This document shows positions 16,767 through 25,190 of a stretch of DNA of 64,000 nucleotides, piece after piece; position 1 is the stretch's first letter; every line of letters starts with the position of its first letter. This DNA is from Acidovorax sp. 106 (GTDB taxonomy: Bacteria; Pseudomonadota; Gammaproteobacteria; Burkholderiales; Burkholderiaceae_C): contig NZ_RCCC01000001.1 of NCBI RefSeq assembly GCF_003663825.1, forward strand, positions 3,232,501 to 3,296,500, written 5' to 3'. The notes beneath the pieces are model-generated. The model worked only from the letters and a program-made list of their open reading frames with translations, searched no databases and had not been told where the DNA came from. The translations under genes and the position numbers were made by a program.

Positions 16767-17405
16767 ATGAAGCTCTATTCCTTTTTTCGAAGCGGAACCT
16801 CCCACCGTCTGCGCATTGCGCTGAATCTGAAGGGGCTTGCCTATGAGCAGGTGGCGGTCGACTTGCGGCGCGAGGAGCATCTGGCCCCCGCGTTCAAGGC
16901 AGTCAACCCGCAGCAGTTCGTACCAGTCCTAGAGGCTGACTCGCACCGGATGATCCAGTCGCCAGCGATCATCGAGTGGCTCGAAGAGCGCTATCCGCAT
17001 CCGCCGCTGCTGCCCACCGACATGGCCGATCGCGCGCAGGTGCGCGCCCTCGCAGCCATCGTGGGCTGCGACATTCACCCGATCAACAACCGCCGCATTC
17101 TGGAGGCCCTGCGCCACCGCTTTGGTGCCGACGAGACAGCCGTGAATGACTGGTGCGGTACCTGGATTGCGGCGGGCTTTGACGCGATCGAATCACTGCT
17201 GGCGCGTAACCCGCAGCGCGGTGATTTCTGCTTTGGCAATCAGCCCACGCTGGCCGACGTCTACCTGGTCCCGCAGGTCGAGAGCGCGCGCCGATTCAAG
17301 GTCGATCTGGCGCGTTGGCCGCGGATACAAGCCGTGGACGCGGCCTGTGGGCAGTTGGACGCGTTTCGCAAAGCGGCGCCGGGTGCGCAGCCCGACGCCA
17401 GCTGA
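16767..17405 (+). CDS. nagL: Maleylpyruvate isomerase (zeta-class GST)
   Basis: 212 residues, the same length as NagL as I know it. The zeta-class start KLYSFFRSGTSHRLRIALNLKG carries the SGTS-x-R loop that binds glutathione; QFVPVLE and QSPAIIEWLEERYP form the rest of the thioredoxin-like domain and the C-terminal half is the helical domain with RGDFCFGNQPTLADVYLVPQ. It isomerises maleylpyruvate to fumarylpyruvate with glutathione. The ATG lies 2 bp after the Bug stop, so the two are translated together. It ends 3 bp from the convergent nagAa-like gene. Confidence 0.88.
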   Translation: MKLYSFFRSGTSHRLRIALNLKGLAYEQVAVDLRREEHLAPAFKAVNPQQFVPVLEADSHRMIQSPAIIEWLEERYPHPPLLPTDMADRAQVRALAAIVGCDIHPINNRRILEALRHRFGADETAVNDWCGTWIAAGFDAIESLLARNPQRGDFCFGNQPTLADVYLVPQVESARRFKVDLARWPRIQAVDAACGQLDAFRKAAPGAQPDAS

Positions 17406-17408
17406 ACC

Positions 17409-18401
17409 TCAGTCACCCTGCATGTAAAAGGCTTCGGCATGGATGTGGGAAGTCTCCATGCCCTTGCCCAGCGCCAGCAGGGTTGTTGTCTCCACCATCG
17501 GTGGTGATCCGCACAGGTAGGCATGCCAGCCACGCAGGCTGGCGTGGTCCTGTTCGATGGCTTGGGTCACCAGGCCGCGCCGCTGGGTGGCAGGGTCTGC
17601 GCCCGAGGCCACCACCACATGCACCTTGAGCGCCGGGTGCAGGCTGCGCAGCTCGTCCAGCCACGCCAGGCCATACAGCTCGCGGGGTGAGCGCAGGCCA
17701 AAGTACAGATGGATGGGGTTGCGCATGCCAGCGGCCACCGCGCCGCGCACCACCGAGAGCACCGATGCCAGCCCTGTGCCCCCCGCCACGCACAGCATCG
17801 GCCCCGTGTGTTGCTGGCGCAGATAGGCGGCGCCCAGGGGCCCGCTGACCTTGACCTTGACCTTGTCCCCCACCTTCAGTTGCTCTGCAATGTAGCTGCT
17901 GACCCGGCCCCGGGGCATCAGCTGGATGTGGAATTCGAGCAGGTCTTCTCCCGGCAGGTTCGCCATGGAATAGGGGCGCACATGCGTTGGCGTGAACGCA
18001 ATTTGCATGTACTGGCCCGGCGAGAACGCAATGGGCTTGGCTACCTTGATCAGCAGGCGCCGGATATCTGCGGCCAGCGGCTCGATGGCTACCACCGTGG
18101 CCTTGGCCGAGCGCGCCCGGTGTACTACCGCCTCTTCGGGGGCGGGTACTTCGATCGTGCAAGGCTCGGTCACATAGGTCTGGCAAGCCAGAACGGCGCC
18201 GTCCATGCCGTCCAGCGGGCGTTGCTGCTCGCGCCCACCGTCAAGCACTTCGCCATGGAGCACTCTGCACCGGCAGATGCCACAGCGGCCGGACAGGCAG
18301 GAGTAGGACATCGGAATCTGCGCTGCGCGCAAAGCGTCGAGCAGATTGACGCCGGGCTTGGTGCGGATCACGCGGTTAAGCGGTTGAACAAGGATGTCCA
18401 T
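17409..18401 (-). CDS. nagAa: NagAa-type ferredoxin reductase ([2Fe-2S] plus FAD/NAD domains)
   Basis: 330 residues. Plant-type ferredoxin domain at the N-terminus with C35, C40, C43 and C73 (SCLSGRCGICRCR ... ACQ); FAD domain with RPYSMANLP; NAD domain with LCVAGGTGLASVLSVVRGA and YLCGSPPMVE. Length and blocks match NagAa/NahAa of naphthalene and salicylate oxygenases. It is transcribed opposite to the main operon and divergently from the nagR-like gene. With the BphA4-type enzyme at 12247-13524 it makes two possible electron donors for one Rieske ferredoxin. Confidence 0.87.
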   Translation of the reverse strand: MDILVQPLNRVIRTKPGVNLLDALRAAQIPMSYSCLSGRCGICRCRVLHGEVLDGGREQQRPLDGMDGAVLACQTYVTEPCTIEVPAPEEAVVHRARSAKATVVAIEPLAADIRRLLIKVAKPIAFSPGQYMQIAFTPTHVRPYSMANLPGEDLLEFHIQLMPRGRVSSYIAEQLKVGDKVKVKVSGPLGAAYLRQQHTGPMLCVAGGTGLASVLSVVRGAVAAGMRNPIHLYFGLRSPRELYGLAWLDELRSLHPALKVHVVVASGADPATQRRGLVTQAIEQDHASLRGWHAYLCGSPPMVETTTLLALGKGMETSHIHAEAFYMQGD

Positions 18402-18537
18402 GGAAGGCTGCCTTTGAGGTCATGCACGACAAGTCATGCGGACAAGTCAAGCGAGCGATTGTGTCTACGATTGTGCCGACGAATCACCGCCTGCAATACC
18501 ATCCACACTTCATATCACCTGATTTGATGGAGCGGCG
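18402..18537. promoter_or_regulatory. Divergent nagAa/nagR promoter region with tandem direct repeats
   Basis: 136 bp. Two 13-bp direct copies GACAAGTCA(T/A)GCG sit head to tail at 18428-18440 and 18441-18453. Directly after come two CGATTGTG copies (18456-18463, 18468-18475; 12-bp period). Near the nagR start, TTCA-N7-TGAT in TTCATATCACCTGAT is one base off the NagR site spacing. GGAG at 18529-18532 is the nagR ribosome binding site. Confidence 0.5.
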
Positions 18538-19467
18538 ATGGAGCTATCGGATATCGACCTGAACCTGCTGGTGCTGTTTCAGCAACTCATGGTCGAGCGG
18601 CGTGTGTCCAAGGTGGCCGACAACCTGGGGATCACACAGCCGGCTGTCAGCAATGCGCTGGCCAAGCTGCGCCGCATCTTTGACGACGAATTGTTCCTGC
18701 GCACCTCCGGCGGCATGGTGCCCACGCCCTTTGCCGAGCAGCTTGCCGAGCCCGTGGGCTACGCGCTGGGCATGATCCACAGCGGGCTGAACCAGCGCAA
18801 GCAGTTCACGCCCGCCACGCTCAAGCGCACCATCACCATGGGCATGACGGACATCGGCGAGATTGTTTTTTTGCCCGCCCTGCTGGAGCGCCTGGGCCGG
18901 GAGGCACCCGGTGTCACGTTGAACACGGTGCGCAACAGTGCCACCAATCTGCGCGAAGACATGGAGGCTGGCAAGGTGGACCTGGCCATCGGCCTGCTGC
19001 CACAGCTCAAAGCGGGCTTTTTTCAAAGACGTTTGTTCCGCCAGCGGTACGTGTGCCTCTTTCGCAAGGGGCACGCGCTGGACAGGCCAAAGCTGCTGCT
19101 CGCGGACTACAAGGCGGCAGAGCATCTGGTGATCGTGTCTGCAGGCACGGGGCACGGCACCGTCGACGAACTGATACAGAAGTCGGGCATCGATCGCATG
19201 GTGCGGCTGAGCGTGCCGCACTTCGTGAGCGTGGGCCATATCCTGCAAGGCACGGAACTTGTGGCCACCGTGCCCGAACGCCTTGCACAGAAACTGGTCG
19301 AGCCCTTTGGTCTGGTGTCGCGCACGCATCCGGTAAAGCTGCCTGAGGCGCCCATCAGTGTGTTCTGGCATGCCAAGGTGCATCGCGAGCCTGTGAACCA
19401 GTGGCTGCGCGGCTTGGTGTTCGAATTGTTTGGCGGCGACCGCCCTGCAAACGATGACGTTCCTTGA
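18538..19467 (+). CDS. nagR: LysR-type regulator, NagR/NahR-like
   Basis: 309 residues. The helix-turn-helix is at about 18-50 (VSKVADNLGITQPAVSNALAKLRRIF), and the opening ELSDIDLNLLVLFQQL matches NahR/NagR. The effector domain keeps GMTDIGEIVFLP, DLAIGLLPQLKAGFFQRRLF and the FWHAKVHREP end seen in NahR-type proteins that respond to salicylate. It probably activates nagG and following genes through the operator at 9792-9806 and may control itself and nagAa from the divergent region. GGAG lies 5 bp upstream of the ATG. Confidence 0.85.
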   Translation: MELSDIDLNLLVLFQQLMVERRVSKVADNLGITQPAVSNALAKLRRIFDDELFLRTSGGMVPTPFAEQLAEPVGYALGMIHSGLNQRKQFTPATLKRTITMGMTDIGEIVFLPALLERLGREAPGVTLNTVRNSATNLREDMEAGKVDLAIGLLPQLKAGFFQRRLFRQRYVCLFRKGHALDRPKLLLADYKAAEHLVIVSAGTGHGTVDELIQKSGIDRMVRLSVPHFVSVGHILQGTELVATVPERLAQKLVEPFGLVSRTHPVKLPEAPISVFWHAKVHREPVNQWLRGLVFELFGGDRPANDDVP

Positions 19468-19828
19468 TGAACTCACTGGGCACCCGCAGCGGTGAAAAAT
19501 TCCGGCGGCATCGCCCCGCTGCAACCGGGAACAGTCGCTCTGTTTGCCCTAAATCGCTGGAGCGTCCCATCCAGTGCCCTGGTCTGCTGCTGGCTCGGTC
19601 GTGCCTGGATGTATCTCGGACGATCAGATCGCTGTAAGTGAGATAAACATGCGGAATGCTCGTGGCGTCACTGTTTCATCGAACGCACAGACACCTTGCT
19701 GCCAATGGCTGGTGGCCGCAGCCAACGTGGGTGCTGCTCGGCTATGAGCAGGGCCATGGGGGGGCGATCGTTTTTTGCGTTCTGGACGGTGTTGGAAGTG
19801 CATCGTCCAGTGCGGTTGATCCGCCACT
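19468..19828. other. 361-bp stretch with no recognised gene
   Basis: Between nagR and the end of yceH. Short open frames occur on both strands but none shows codon bias, a ribosome binding site or a familiar motif. I see no convincing terminator or promoter either. Confidence 0.6.
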
Positions 19829-20536
19829 TCAAATGGATTGGTTGTCTTCCAAATCACGCATGCCCAGCTCGTCGCACAGCCGACGCACCGTGGCTTGCAG
19901 GCTGGCCACCTCGGCCTCTAGTGCTTGCACGCGGGCTTGCAGGGCGGGGGCAGGAGTGTCCAACGGGGGCATGGGGTGGCCGCTGTAGGCCTGCTGGCTG
20001 GTGTCCACCGGCCCGCACAGCAGATGGGCCCAGCGGGGCTCGCGAGCGCCAGGGGCGCGGGGCAGCAGCACGACCAGCGGGCCGCCTTTTTCTTCGCTGC
20101 GGTTTTGCAATTCGTCCAAAAACGCTTCCACCGAGGAGATATCGGCAAACCGGTGCCAGCGCTCGGCGTTGATGCGCAGCTCGCCCGCCGTCTGGGGGCC
20201 GCGCAGCATCAGCAGGCCCAGCAACGCAGTCGACTGGTCGGGCACGCCCACACCGCGCTGAAAGTTGTGTTCCCAGCGTGTGGTGCGGTTGCCGCTGGTC
20301 TCAAACACCAGCGTGAGCAGTTTGAGGGCGTCCAGCGCCTCTTGTGCATCGGCGTCGGTGAGCTGCATCACCGGGTCGCGGCTGGACTTTTGGTTGCAGC
20401 CGGTGACCAGGCCGTTGAGCGACATGGGGTAGCTGTCGGGCACCGTGCGGGCCTTCTCCATCAGTGTGGCGAGCACGCGGGCCTCGTTGGGGGTGAGGGG
20501 GCGGGTGGTGGGGCTGTAGGCCGTGGGTGTGTGCAT
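19829..20536 (-). CDS. yceH: YceH family protein (DUF480)
   Basis: 235 residues from the ATG at 20536; longer frames upstream run through purN on the other strand and are not real. The core [28 protein letters not shown] is the YceH/DUF480 signature, and [11 protein letters not shown] and [16 protein letters not shown] follow: two winged-helix domains. The C-terminus ends in a coiled coil ([27 protein letters not shown]) as in E. coli YceH. The molecular role is not established. Its start is 21 bp from the start of purN, so the promoters overlap. Confidence 0.85.
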   Translation of the reverse strand: MHTPTAYSPTTRPLTPNEARVLATLMEKARTVPDSYPMSLNGLVTGCNQKSSRDPVMQLTDADAQEALDALKLLTLVFETSGNRTTRWEHNFQRGVGVPDQSTALLGLLMLRGPQTAGELRINAERWHRFADISSVEAFLDELQNRSEEKGGPLVVLLPRAPGAREPRWAHLLCGPVDTSQQAYSGHPMPPLDTPAPALQARVQALEAEVASLQATVRRLCDELGMRDLEDNQSI

Positions 20537-20557
20537 GGCAGGGATAATCAGCGGCAA

Positions 20558-21148
20558 ATGAAGAACATTGTGATTTTGATCTCTGGCGGTGGCTCCAACA
20601 TGGCGGCCATCGTTAAAACCGCACAACAAGAACAGTGGGCACAGCGCCATGGCGCGTGCGTGGCAGCCGTGGTGAGCAACAAGGCCGACGCCCAGGGTTT
20701 GGGGTTTGCCCGCGAACACGGCATTGCCACCGCCGTGCTGGACCACAAGGCCTTTGCCAGCCGCGAGGCGTTTGATGCAGAGCTGGCTGCCGTGATCGAC
20801 GCGCACCAGCCCGCGCTGGTGGTGCTGGCGGGCTTTATGCGGATTTTGACGCCCGGCTTTGTGGCGCACTACGCGGGGCGCTTGGTCAATATCCACCCCT
20901 CGCTGTTGCCCGCCTTCACGGGGCTGCACACCCACCAGCGTGCCATCGATGCGGGCTGCAAGTTTGCCGGGGTGACGGTGCACCAGGTGACGGCCGAGCT
21001 GGACGTGGGCCCCATCCTGGACCAGGCCGTGGTGCCGGTGCTGCCGGGCGACACTGCCGAGACGCTGGCGGCCCGGGTGCTGACGCAGGAGCATGTGATC
21101 TACCCCCGTGCCGTGCGGGCACTGGTGCAGAAGCTGCCTGTGGCTTGA
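20558..21148 (+). CDS. purN: Phosphoribosylglycinamide formyltransferase
   Basis: 196 residues. GAR transformylase, third step of purine synthesis, uses 10-formyl-[15 protein letters not shown] near the start binds the phosphate of GAR; the formyl transfer centre is [13 protein letters not shown] (Asn and His) with Asp in [13 protein letters not shown]. Usual family length. The dispersed palindrome begins directly after the stop. Confidence 0.93.
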   Translation: MKNIVILISGGGSNMAAIVKTAQQEQWAQRHGACVAAVVSNKADAQGLGFAREHGIATAVLDHKAFASREAFDAELAAVIDAHQPALVVLAGFMRILTPGFVAHYAGRLVNIHPSLLPAFTGLHTHQRAIDAGCKFAGVTVHQVTAELDVGPILDQAVVPVLPGDTAETLAARVLTQEHVIYPRAVRALVQKLPVA

Positions 21149-21210
21149 TTTGCTATTGAAATAATAGCTGCTTGCGCTTTGGGGTAGGGCGCTAGAGGCT
21201 GTTTTGATAG
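21149..21210. repeat. Dispersed 60-bp palindrome, copy 1
   Basis: TTTGCTATTGAAATAATAGC then TGCTTGCGCTTT, a short spacer, and GGCGCTAGAGGCTGTTTTGATAG. Same pattern as the copies near 24.8, 37.9, 43.4 and 45.8 kb. It starts right after the purN stop. 21211-21357 holds nothing else recognisable. Confidence 0.8.
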
Positions 21211-21357
21211 GAAGGCTCCGACGCGCGCGGCTCGTCAACTGACGGGCGGCACTCGCACCGCACGGCCAGAACCAGGGTTTGCCGCCCGCACCGCCTCTGC
21301 ATCCGGGCTGTGGGGCGGTGGTGGCTTCAACTTTGACGGGAGTTGTTTGCTACCGCC

Positions 21358-22425
21358 TTATGCGACGGCGCTCAACGCCTCAGTGCTGTTGCGACTGCCA
21401 AAGTCATTGGCGGCCTGTTCGTAGCGGCGGCGGGCCAGATCGGCCAGCCTGGTCAGGTCACCACGCTGGCTGCTGTCCTTGTTGGCCGACGATGCTGTGT
21501 CGCTGCTGCGGGTAAGGCCGCTGCTGGCGGGGGTGGCCGATGCGAACTGGCTGGTCAACTGGTCTACGAACGTCTTGGATTCGCTCGCGCTGATGGTCTT
21601 GTCGCCGTCGGTGTCCATCGCGCTGAACAGAGCCGTGACGGCATCTTGCTCGGTCGTTGATGTGGCCCCTGCCAAGCGTTCGGTGAGTGAGACCTCTCCG
21701 TCTTCGTTGGTGTCCAGTGGGTCGTAGGTGGTGGCTTCGCTGGTGCCCCCGGCGCCGCCTGGCCCACCAGGGCCACCGGCACCGCGTGGGCCGCCTGCGC
21801 CGCCCGCGCCTCCAGGGGGCATGCCAGCGGCCTGTGCGCCGTCACCCGAAGGTCGTCCCGCTTCGAACTCGGCCTGCGTCAGGCTGCCGTCGCTGTCCGA
21901 GTCCAGTGCGGCAAAGGCATCGTCGCTGCTCACGCCTGTCTGGCTGGCGGTGCCGCCCGACATGGCTTCCAGCAACGCCTGCAGCTCGGTCTTGCTCACG
22001 GAGCCATCGCCATCGCTGTCCACCTTGCCAAACAGGTCGTCGCCCGCTTCGCCGGTGGCTGCCGATGCACTGTCAGTGCTGTCGGTGCTGTCGGTGCTGT
22101 TGCGCGACTGGGCAAAGTCCATGGTGGACCTGGCGGGCATGACGCTTTCCATCGTCTTGCCCAGCTCGTCGGCATTGAGGTTGCCGTCGCCGTTGGCATC
22201 GTACTGGGTGAGCAGGTCTGCGGCACTGGAGTCGCTCGACGTGCTGGAGGTGCCGGTTTTCTTGGCCACCTTGTCCAGCAAGCCTTGCAGCTCGGTGCTG
22301 TCCACGCCGCCGCTACCGTCGGCATCTATTTTTGACAGCAGCCGCTCCGGCGAGGGCCCAGGGCGGCTGGCCCGCTGGACACTGGCACTGGACCAGGCAC
22401 TGCTGACGCTACTGATGGTCGTCAT
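21358..22425 (-). CDS. EF-hand calcium-binding protein with six EF motifs
   Basis: 355 residues from the ATG at 22425, which has AAAGGAA 6 bp upstream; longer in-frame starts are possible but add an unlikely basic tail. Six EF-hand loops with good D-x-D/N-x-D-G spacing: DADGSGGVDSTE, DANGDGNLNADE, DSDGDGSVSKTE, DSDSDGSLTQAE, DTNEDGEVSLTE and DTDGDKTISASE. A Gly/Pro/Ala-rich linker sits between loops four and five, and Ser/Thr/Asp repeats between two and three. No signal peptide is evident. The function is unknown; calcium buffering or signalling is inferred only from the motifs. It diverges from a two-component system. Confidence 0.8.
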   Translation of the reverse strand: MTTISSVSSAWSSASVQRASRPGPSPERLLSKIDADGSGGVDSTELQGLLDKVAKKTGTSSTSSDSSAADLLTQYDANGDGNLNADELGKTMESVMPARSTMDFAQSRNSTDSTDSTDSASAATGEAGDDLFGKVDSDGDGSVSKTELQALLEAMSGGTASQTGVSSDDAFAALDSDSDGSLTQAEFEAGRPSGDGAQAAGMPPGGAGGAGGPRGAGGPGGPGGAGGTSEATTYDPLDTNEDGEVSLTERLAGATSTTEQDAVTALFSAMDTDGDKTISASESKTFVDQLTSQFASATPASSGLTRSSDTASSANKDSSQRGDLTRLADLARRRYEQAANDFGSRNSTEALSAVA

Positions 22426-22790
22426 CGTCGTTCCTTTCGTTCCAAGGGTGTGGGCAACGCTGAACTCGTCTTTGGCGTGTGTTGTGGCCAACACGCGCGG
22501 GGATGGTTTCATCGTTGCCTTTTGGGCCATCAGCCAACACCCCGTGGGGCAAAGCAGAAGGTCCTCGGGGCTGCAGAGCCTGCGGTGGCCGGGGAGGGCG
22601 CTGGCAGGCCGATACAGCCTGAATCCATTGTTGGTGGGGCGTGTCAATGGCGTTTGTCCGGTTTGTACCAAGGCCGATACAAAGCGCGGTTTCATGCGCT
22701 GAATTGGGGGGTAAAACCCCGCCAGTTCTGCGCAAGCCCGTGGCTGGGGGCTGCCTAAACTTGGTGGGTCTTTTAGCCCTGCCCCTGCCC
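22426..22790. promoter_or_regulatory. 365-bp divergent region between the EF-hand gene and the two-component system
   Basis: Contains AGGCCGATACA twice in direct orientation, at 22606-22616 and 22671-22681 (65 bp apart); the second copy is part of TTGTA...TACAA. A GGGGGGTAAAACCCC hairpin lies nearer the regulator. These are candidate binding sites; no clear -35/-10 pair was identified. Confidence 0.35.
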
Positions 22791-23519
22791 ATGCAAACCA
22801 TTTTGGTGGTGGACGACGATGTCGAGATCACCACCCTGTTGACCGAATACCTGGCCCGCTTTGGCTACACCACGCTGGCGGCGGGCGATGCAGCGGCCAT
22901 GCGGACGCAACTGGCCGCCCACTCAGTTGACCTGGTCGTGCTGGACGTGATGCTGCCCGGCACCGACGGCATCACCCTGGCGCGCGAGCTGCGCCAGCGC
23001 TCTCGTGTGCCCATCATCATGCTCACTGCCCGGGCAGACCCCTACGACCGCGTGCTGGGCCTGGAGATGGGGGCTGACGACTACATGGCCAAACCCTTTG
23101 AGCCGCGCGAGCTGGTGGCCCGCATCCAGACTGTGATGCGCCGCCTGGCCCACGAGGGGCAGCCGGCCAGCCAAGGGCCCGACGAAGTGGTGCGCTTTGA
23201 CGGCTGGGAGCTGCACTGCGTGGAGCGCCACCTGCGCTCGCCGCAGGGCGTGGTAGTGCCGCTGTCCAATGCCGAATTCCGCCTGCTGTGTACCTTCTTG
23301 CGCATGCCACGGCGTATCTTCAGCCGCGACCAGCTCATGGAGCAGGCCCGGGGCCGTGCCATGGATGCGTTCGAGCGCAGCATCGATCTGCTGGTCTCGC
23401 GCCTGCGCACCAAGCTGGCGGACGACCCGCGCTCGCCCTCCATGATCCGCACCGTGCGGGGCGCGGGCTACCTCTTTCATGTGCACACCCTGCAAGGGCA
23501 GGTGGGATGGCTGCGCTGA
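22791..23519 (+). CDS. OmpR-family response regulator
   Basis: 242 residues. Receiver: D8/D9/D10, phospho-acceptor D52 in LVVLDVMLPGTDG, T79 and K101. C-terminal winged helix of Trans_reg_C type with LSNAEFRLLCTFLRMPRRIFSRDQLME and the RSIDLLVSRLRTKL recognition helix ending IRTVRGAGYLF. Closest in style to RstA/OmpR-like regulators. Overlaps the kinase gene by 13 bp, so the two are one operon. Confidence 0.92.
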   Translation: MQTILVVDDDVEITTLLTEYLARFGYTTLAAGDAAAMRTQLAAHSVDLVVLDVMLPGTDGITLARELRQRSRVPIIMLTARADPYDRVLGLEMGADDYMAKPFEPRELVARIQTVMRRLAHEGQPASQGPDEVVRFDGWELHCVERHLRSPQGVVVPLSNAEFRLLCTFLRMPRRIFSRDQLMEQARGRAMDAFERSIDLLVSRLRTKLADDPRSPSMIRTVRGAGYLFHVHTLQGQVGWLR

Positions 23520-24733
23520 CGCTGCCCGGTGGCCGCGCATGGGCGCGCTCTGCGGTGGTGTGGTTGCTGCCCTCCACGCTGTTTGGACGCCTGGCGGTGC
23601 TGCTCATCGTGGCCGTGCTGGCCAGCCATGTGCTGGCGCTGTCTTTGATGTGGGAACTGCGGCCCGCGCCGCCGCACCAGGGCGGGCCAGGAAGCGAGGG
23701 GCCACCGCGTGCCTGGGCCGACCGCAGTGCCCCGGTAGCGCCAGGGGCGGTGCCTTCACCCGCCGCGCAAATGCCCCCAGCTGCAGAGCAGAGCGGCCGT
23801 GGCGGGCCAGGCCCGCGCCCCGGCCCGCCCAGTTTGCGGCAAGTGCTTGATGCACCCTTGTCGCTGCAATTGGGCTTGCTGCTGGATATTTGTGTGCGCC
23901 TGGCCGTGCTGATCGCTGCAGCCTGGTGGGCCGCCCGCTGGCTGGCCCAGCCCATCCACCGCCTGGCCAGCGCCGCGCAAGAGCTGGGGCGCAACCTGGA
24001 CCGCCCCCCACTGCCCGAAGACGGGCCCACCGAGTGCCGCGACGCCAGCCGCGTCTTCAACCAGATGCAAGAGCGCTTGCGCCAGCAATTGGCTGACCGC
24101 GACGGCTTTGTAGCCGCTGTATCGCACGACCTGCGCACGCCGCTCACCCGCCTGCGCCTGCGCGCCGAAAGTCTGGCAGACCCGCAAGACCAGCAGCGCT
24201 TTGGCCGCGATATTGCCGAGATGGACGCCATGATCACCGCCACGCTCGATTACCTGCGCGGTGTGGCCCATGCTGAGCCGTTGGCGCTGGTGGATGTGGG
24301 GGCGCTGGTGCACAGCCTGGCCGACGACCACCAGGACATGGGCCACGACGTGACCGTGCAGGGCCATACAGCCCCTTTGCCCGTGCAGGCCGGTGCGCTG
24401 CGCCGGTGTCTGGACAACCTGGTGGGCAATGCCGTGCGCTACGGCGGCGCGGCCGAGTTGGCGCTGCACGACGGACCAGAGCACCTGCGCATCACCGTGC
24501 GCGACCATGGCCCCGGCCTGCCCGAGGCCGAATTGGCCCGCGTGATGGCCCCGTTTTACCGGGTCGAGGCCTCGCGCAATCGCGACAGCGGCGGCGTGGG
24601 GCTGGGGCTCACCATTGCGCAAGACATTGCACGCCGCCACGGCGGTCTGCTGCGCCTGAGCAACGCGCCAGCAGGCGGCTTGCTGGCCGAGGTGCTGCTG
24701 CCGCGTTCACCCGGTGCGGGCCCAGGCGGGTAG
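23507..24733 (+). CDS. Sensor histidine kinase
   Basis: 408 residues; the ATG at 23507 lies inside the end of the regulator gene with GGCAGGTGGG before it. Two membrane helices (about 20-47 and 127-150) flank a periplasmic loop that is unusually rich in Pro, Gly and Ala. HAMP (WLAQPIHRLASAAQEL) follows, then the HisKA box with H207 in AAVSHDLRTPLTRLRLR, and an ATPase domain with N-box NLVGNAVRYG, G1 DHGPGLP and G2 GGVGLGL. Signal unknown. It is a partner of the regulator just upstream; the EF-hand gene across the divergent region is a possible target. Confidence 0.9.
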   Translation: MAALTLPGGRAWARSAVVWLLPSTLFGRLAVLLIVAVLASHVLALSLMWELRPAPPHQGGPGSEGPPRAWADRSAPVAPGAVPSPAAQMPPAAEQSGRGGPGPRPGPPSLRQVLDAPLSLQLGLLLDICVRLAVLIAAAWWAARWLAQPIHRLASAAQELGRNLDRPPLPEDGPTECRDASRVFNQMQERLRQQLADRDGFVAAVSHDLRTPLTRLRLRAESLADPQDQQRFGRDIAEMDAMITATLDYLRGVAHAEPLALVDVGALVHSLADDHQDMGHDVTVQGHTAPLPVQAGALRRCLDNLVGNAVRYGGAAELALHDGPEHLRITVRDHGPGLPEAELARVMAPFYRVEASRNRDSGGVGLGLTIAQDIARRHGGLLRLSNAPAGGLLAEVLLPRSPGAGPGG

Positions 24734-24774
24734 GGCAGGGGCAGCGCTGGTCGCCTGTGTTTTGGCGTGGTTTG

Positions 24775-24836
24775 AAGTAAAAATAGCTGCTAGCGCTTAT
24801 TGGATAAGCGCTAGCAGCTATCTATTTGATAGCAAT
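24775..24836. repeat. Dispersed 60-bp palindrome, copy 2 (near-perfect)
   Basis: ATAGCTGCTAGCGCTTAT (24783-24800), loop TGG, and the exact inverse copy at 24804-24821, then CTATTTGATAGC. This 18-bp perfect stem lies between two convergent genes and stops 1 bp short of the DUF1653 stop codon, so it may end transcription in both directions. Confidence 0.9.
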
Positions 24837-25100
24837 CTAGTCCGCAGCCTCTTTGCCCTTGGCCGGGTCTTGGCATTTCTCAAACCGCTGGCGCAGCACC
24901 CCGTCGATCTCTACCTGCTCGGCAAACATGGCGGCCGGGCGCACCCACAGCCCGTGCTCGCCATACAGCGCGCGGTACACCGTCATGGGCTCCAGCGTCT
25001 CGCTGTGGCGGGCGGTGCCCACCACTTCGTACATCAGGCCTTTGTAGTGGCGGTACAGGCCGACGGGCGTAGGGGTGAGTGCAGGGAGTTTTTCGTTCAT
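24837..25100 (-). CDS. DUF1653 domain protein
   Basis: 87 residues. The DUF1653 pattern is clear: GLYRHYKGLMYEVVGTARHSETLEPMTVYRALYG, then LWVRPAAMFAEQV and a short RFEKC tail. Members are small SH3-like proteins of unknown function. It is a single gene between the palindrome and a short gap before the M48 peptidase gene. Confidence 0.85.
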   Translation of the reverse strand: MNEKLPALTPTPVGLYRHYKGLMYEVVGTARHSETLEPMTVYRALYGEHGLWVRPAAMFAEQVEIDGVLRQRFEKCQDPAKGKEAAD

Positions 25101-25190
25101 GGTTACTATGGCGGGCTGTACCGGGTGGCGGGGCTGTCATAGCCGCCCCGCGCGGTACGTCCAAAAAAACAAAATGGGAGGGGTTGACCT

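Noticed and set aside
9923..19467. Idea that the catabolic cluster is a recent genomic island
   Set aside because: No integrase, tRNA end, transposase gene or visible composition shift; the two inverted-repeat elements alone do not show transfer.
19468..19828. Possible transposase or gene fragment after nagR
   Set aside because: No motif, inverted repeats or direct repeats were found in the stretch.
20560..21238. Extension of yceH upstream through purN
   Set aside because: The added residues are antisense to purN and resemble nothing; the ATG at 20536 gives the family start.
24775..24836. Palindrome considered as CRISPR repeat or att site
   Set aside because: Only one unit, no spacers or cas genes; copies elsewhere are scattered, so it is a dispersed repeat.
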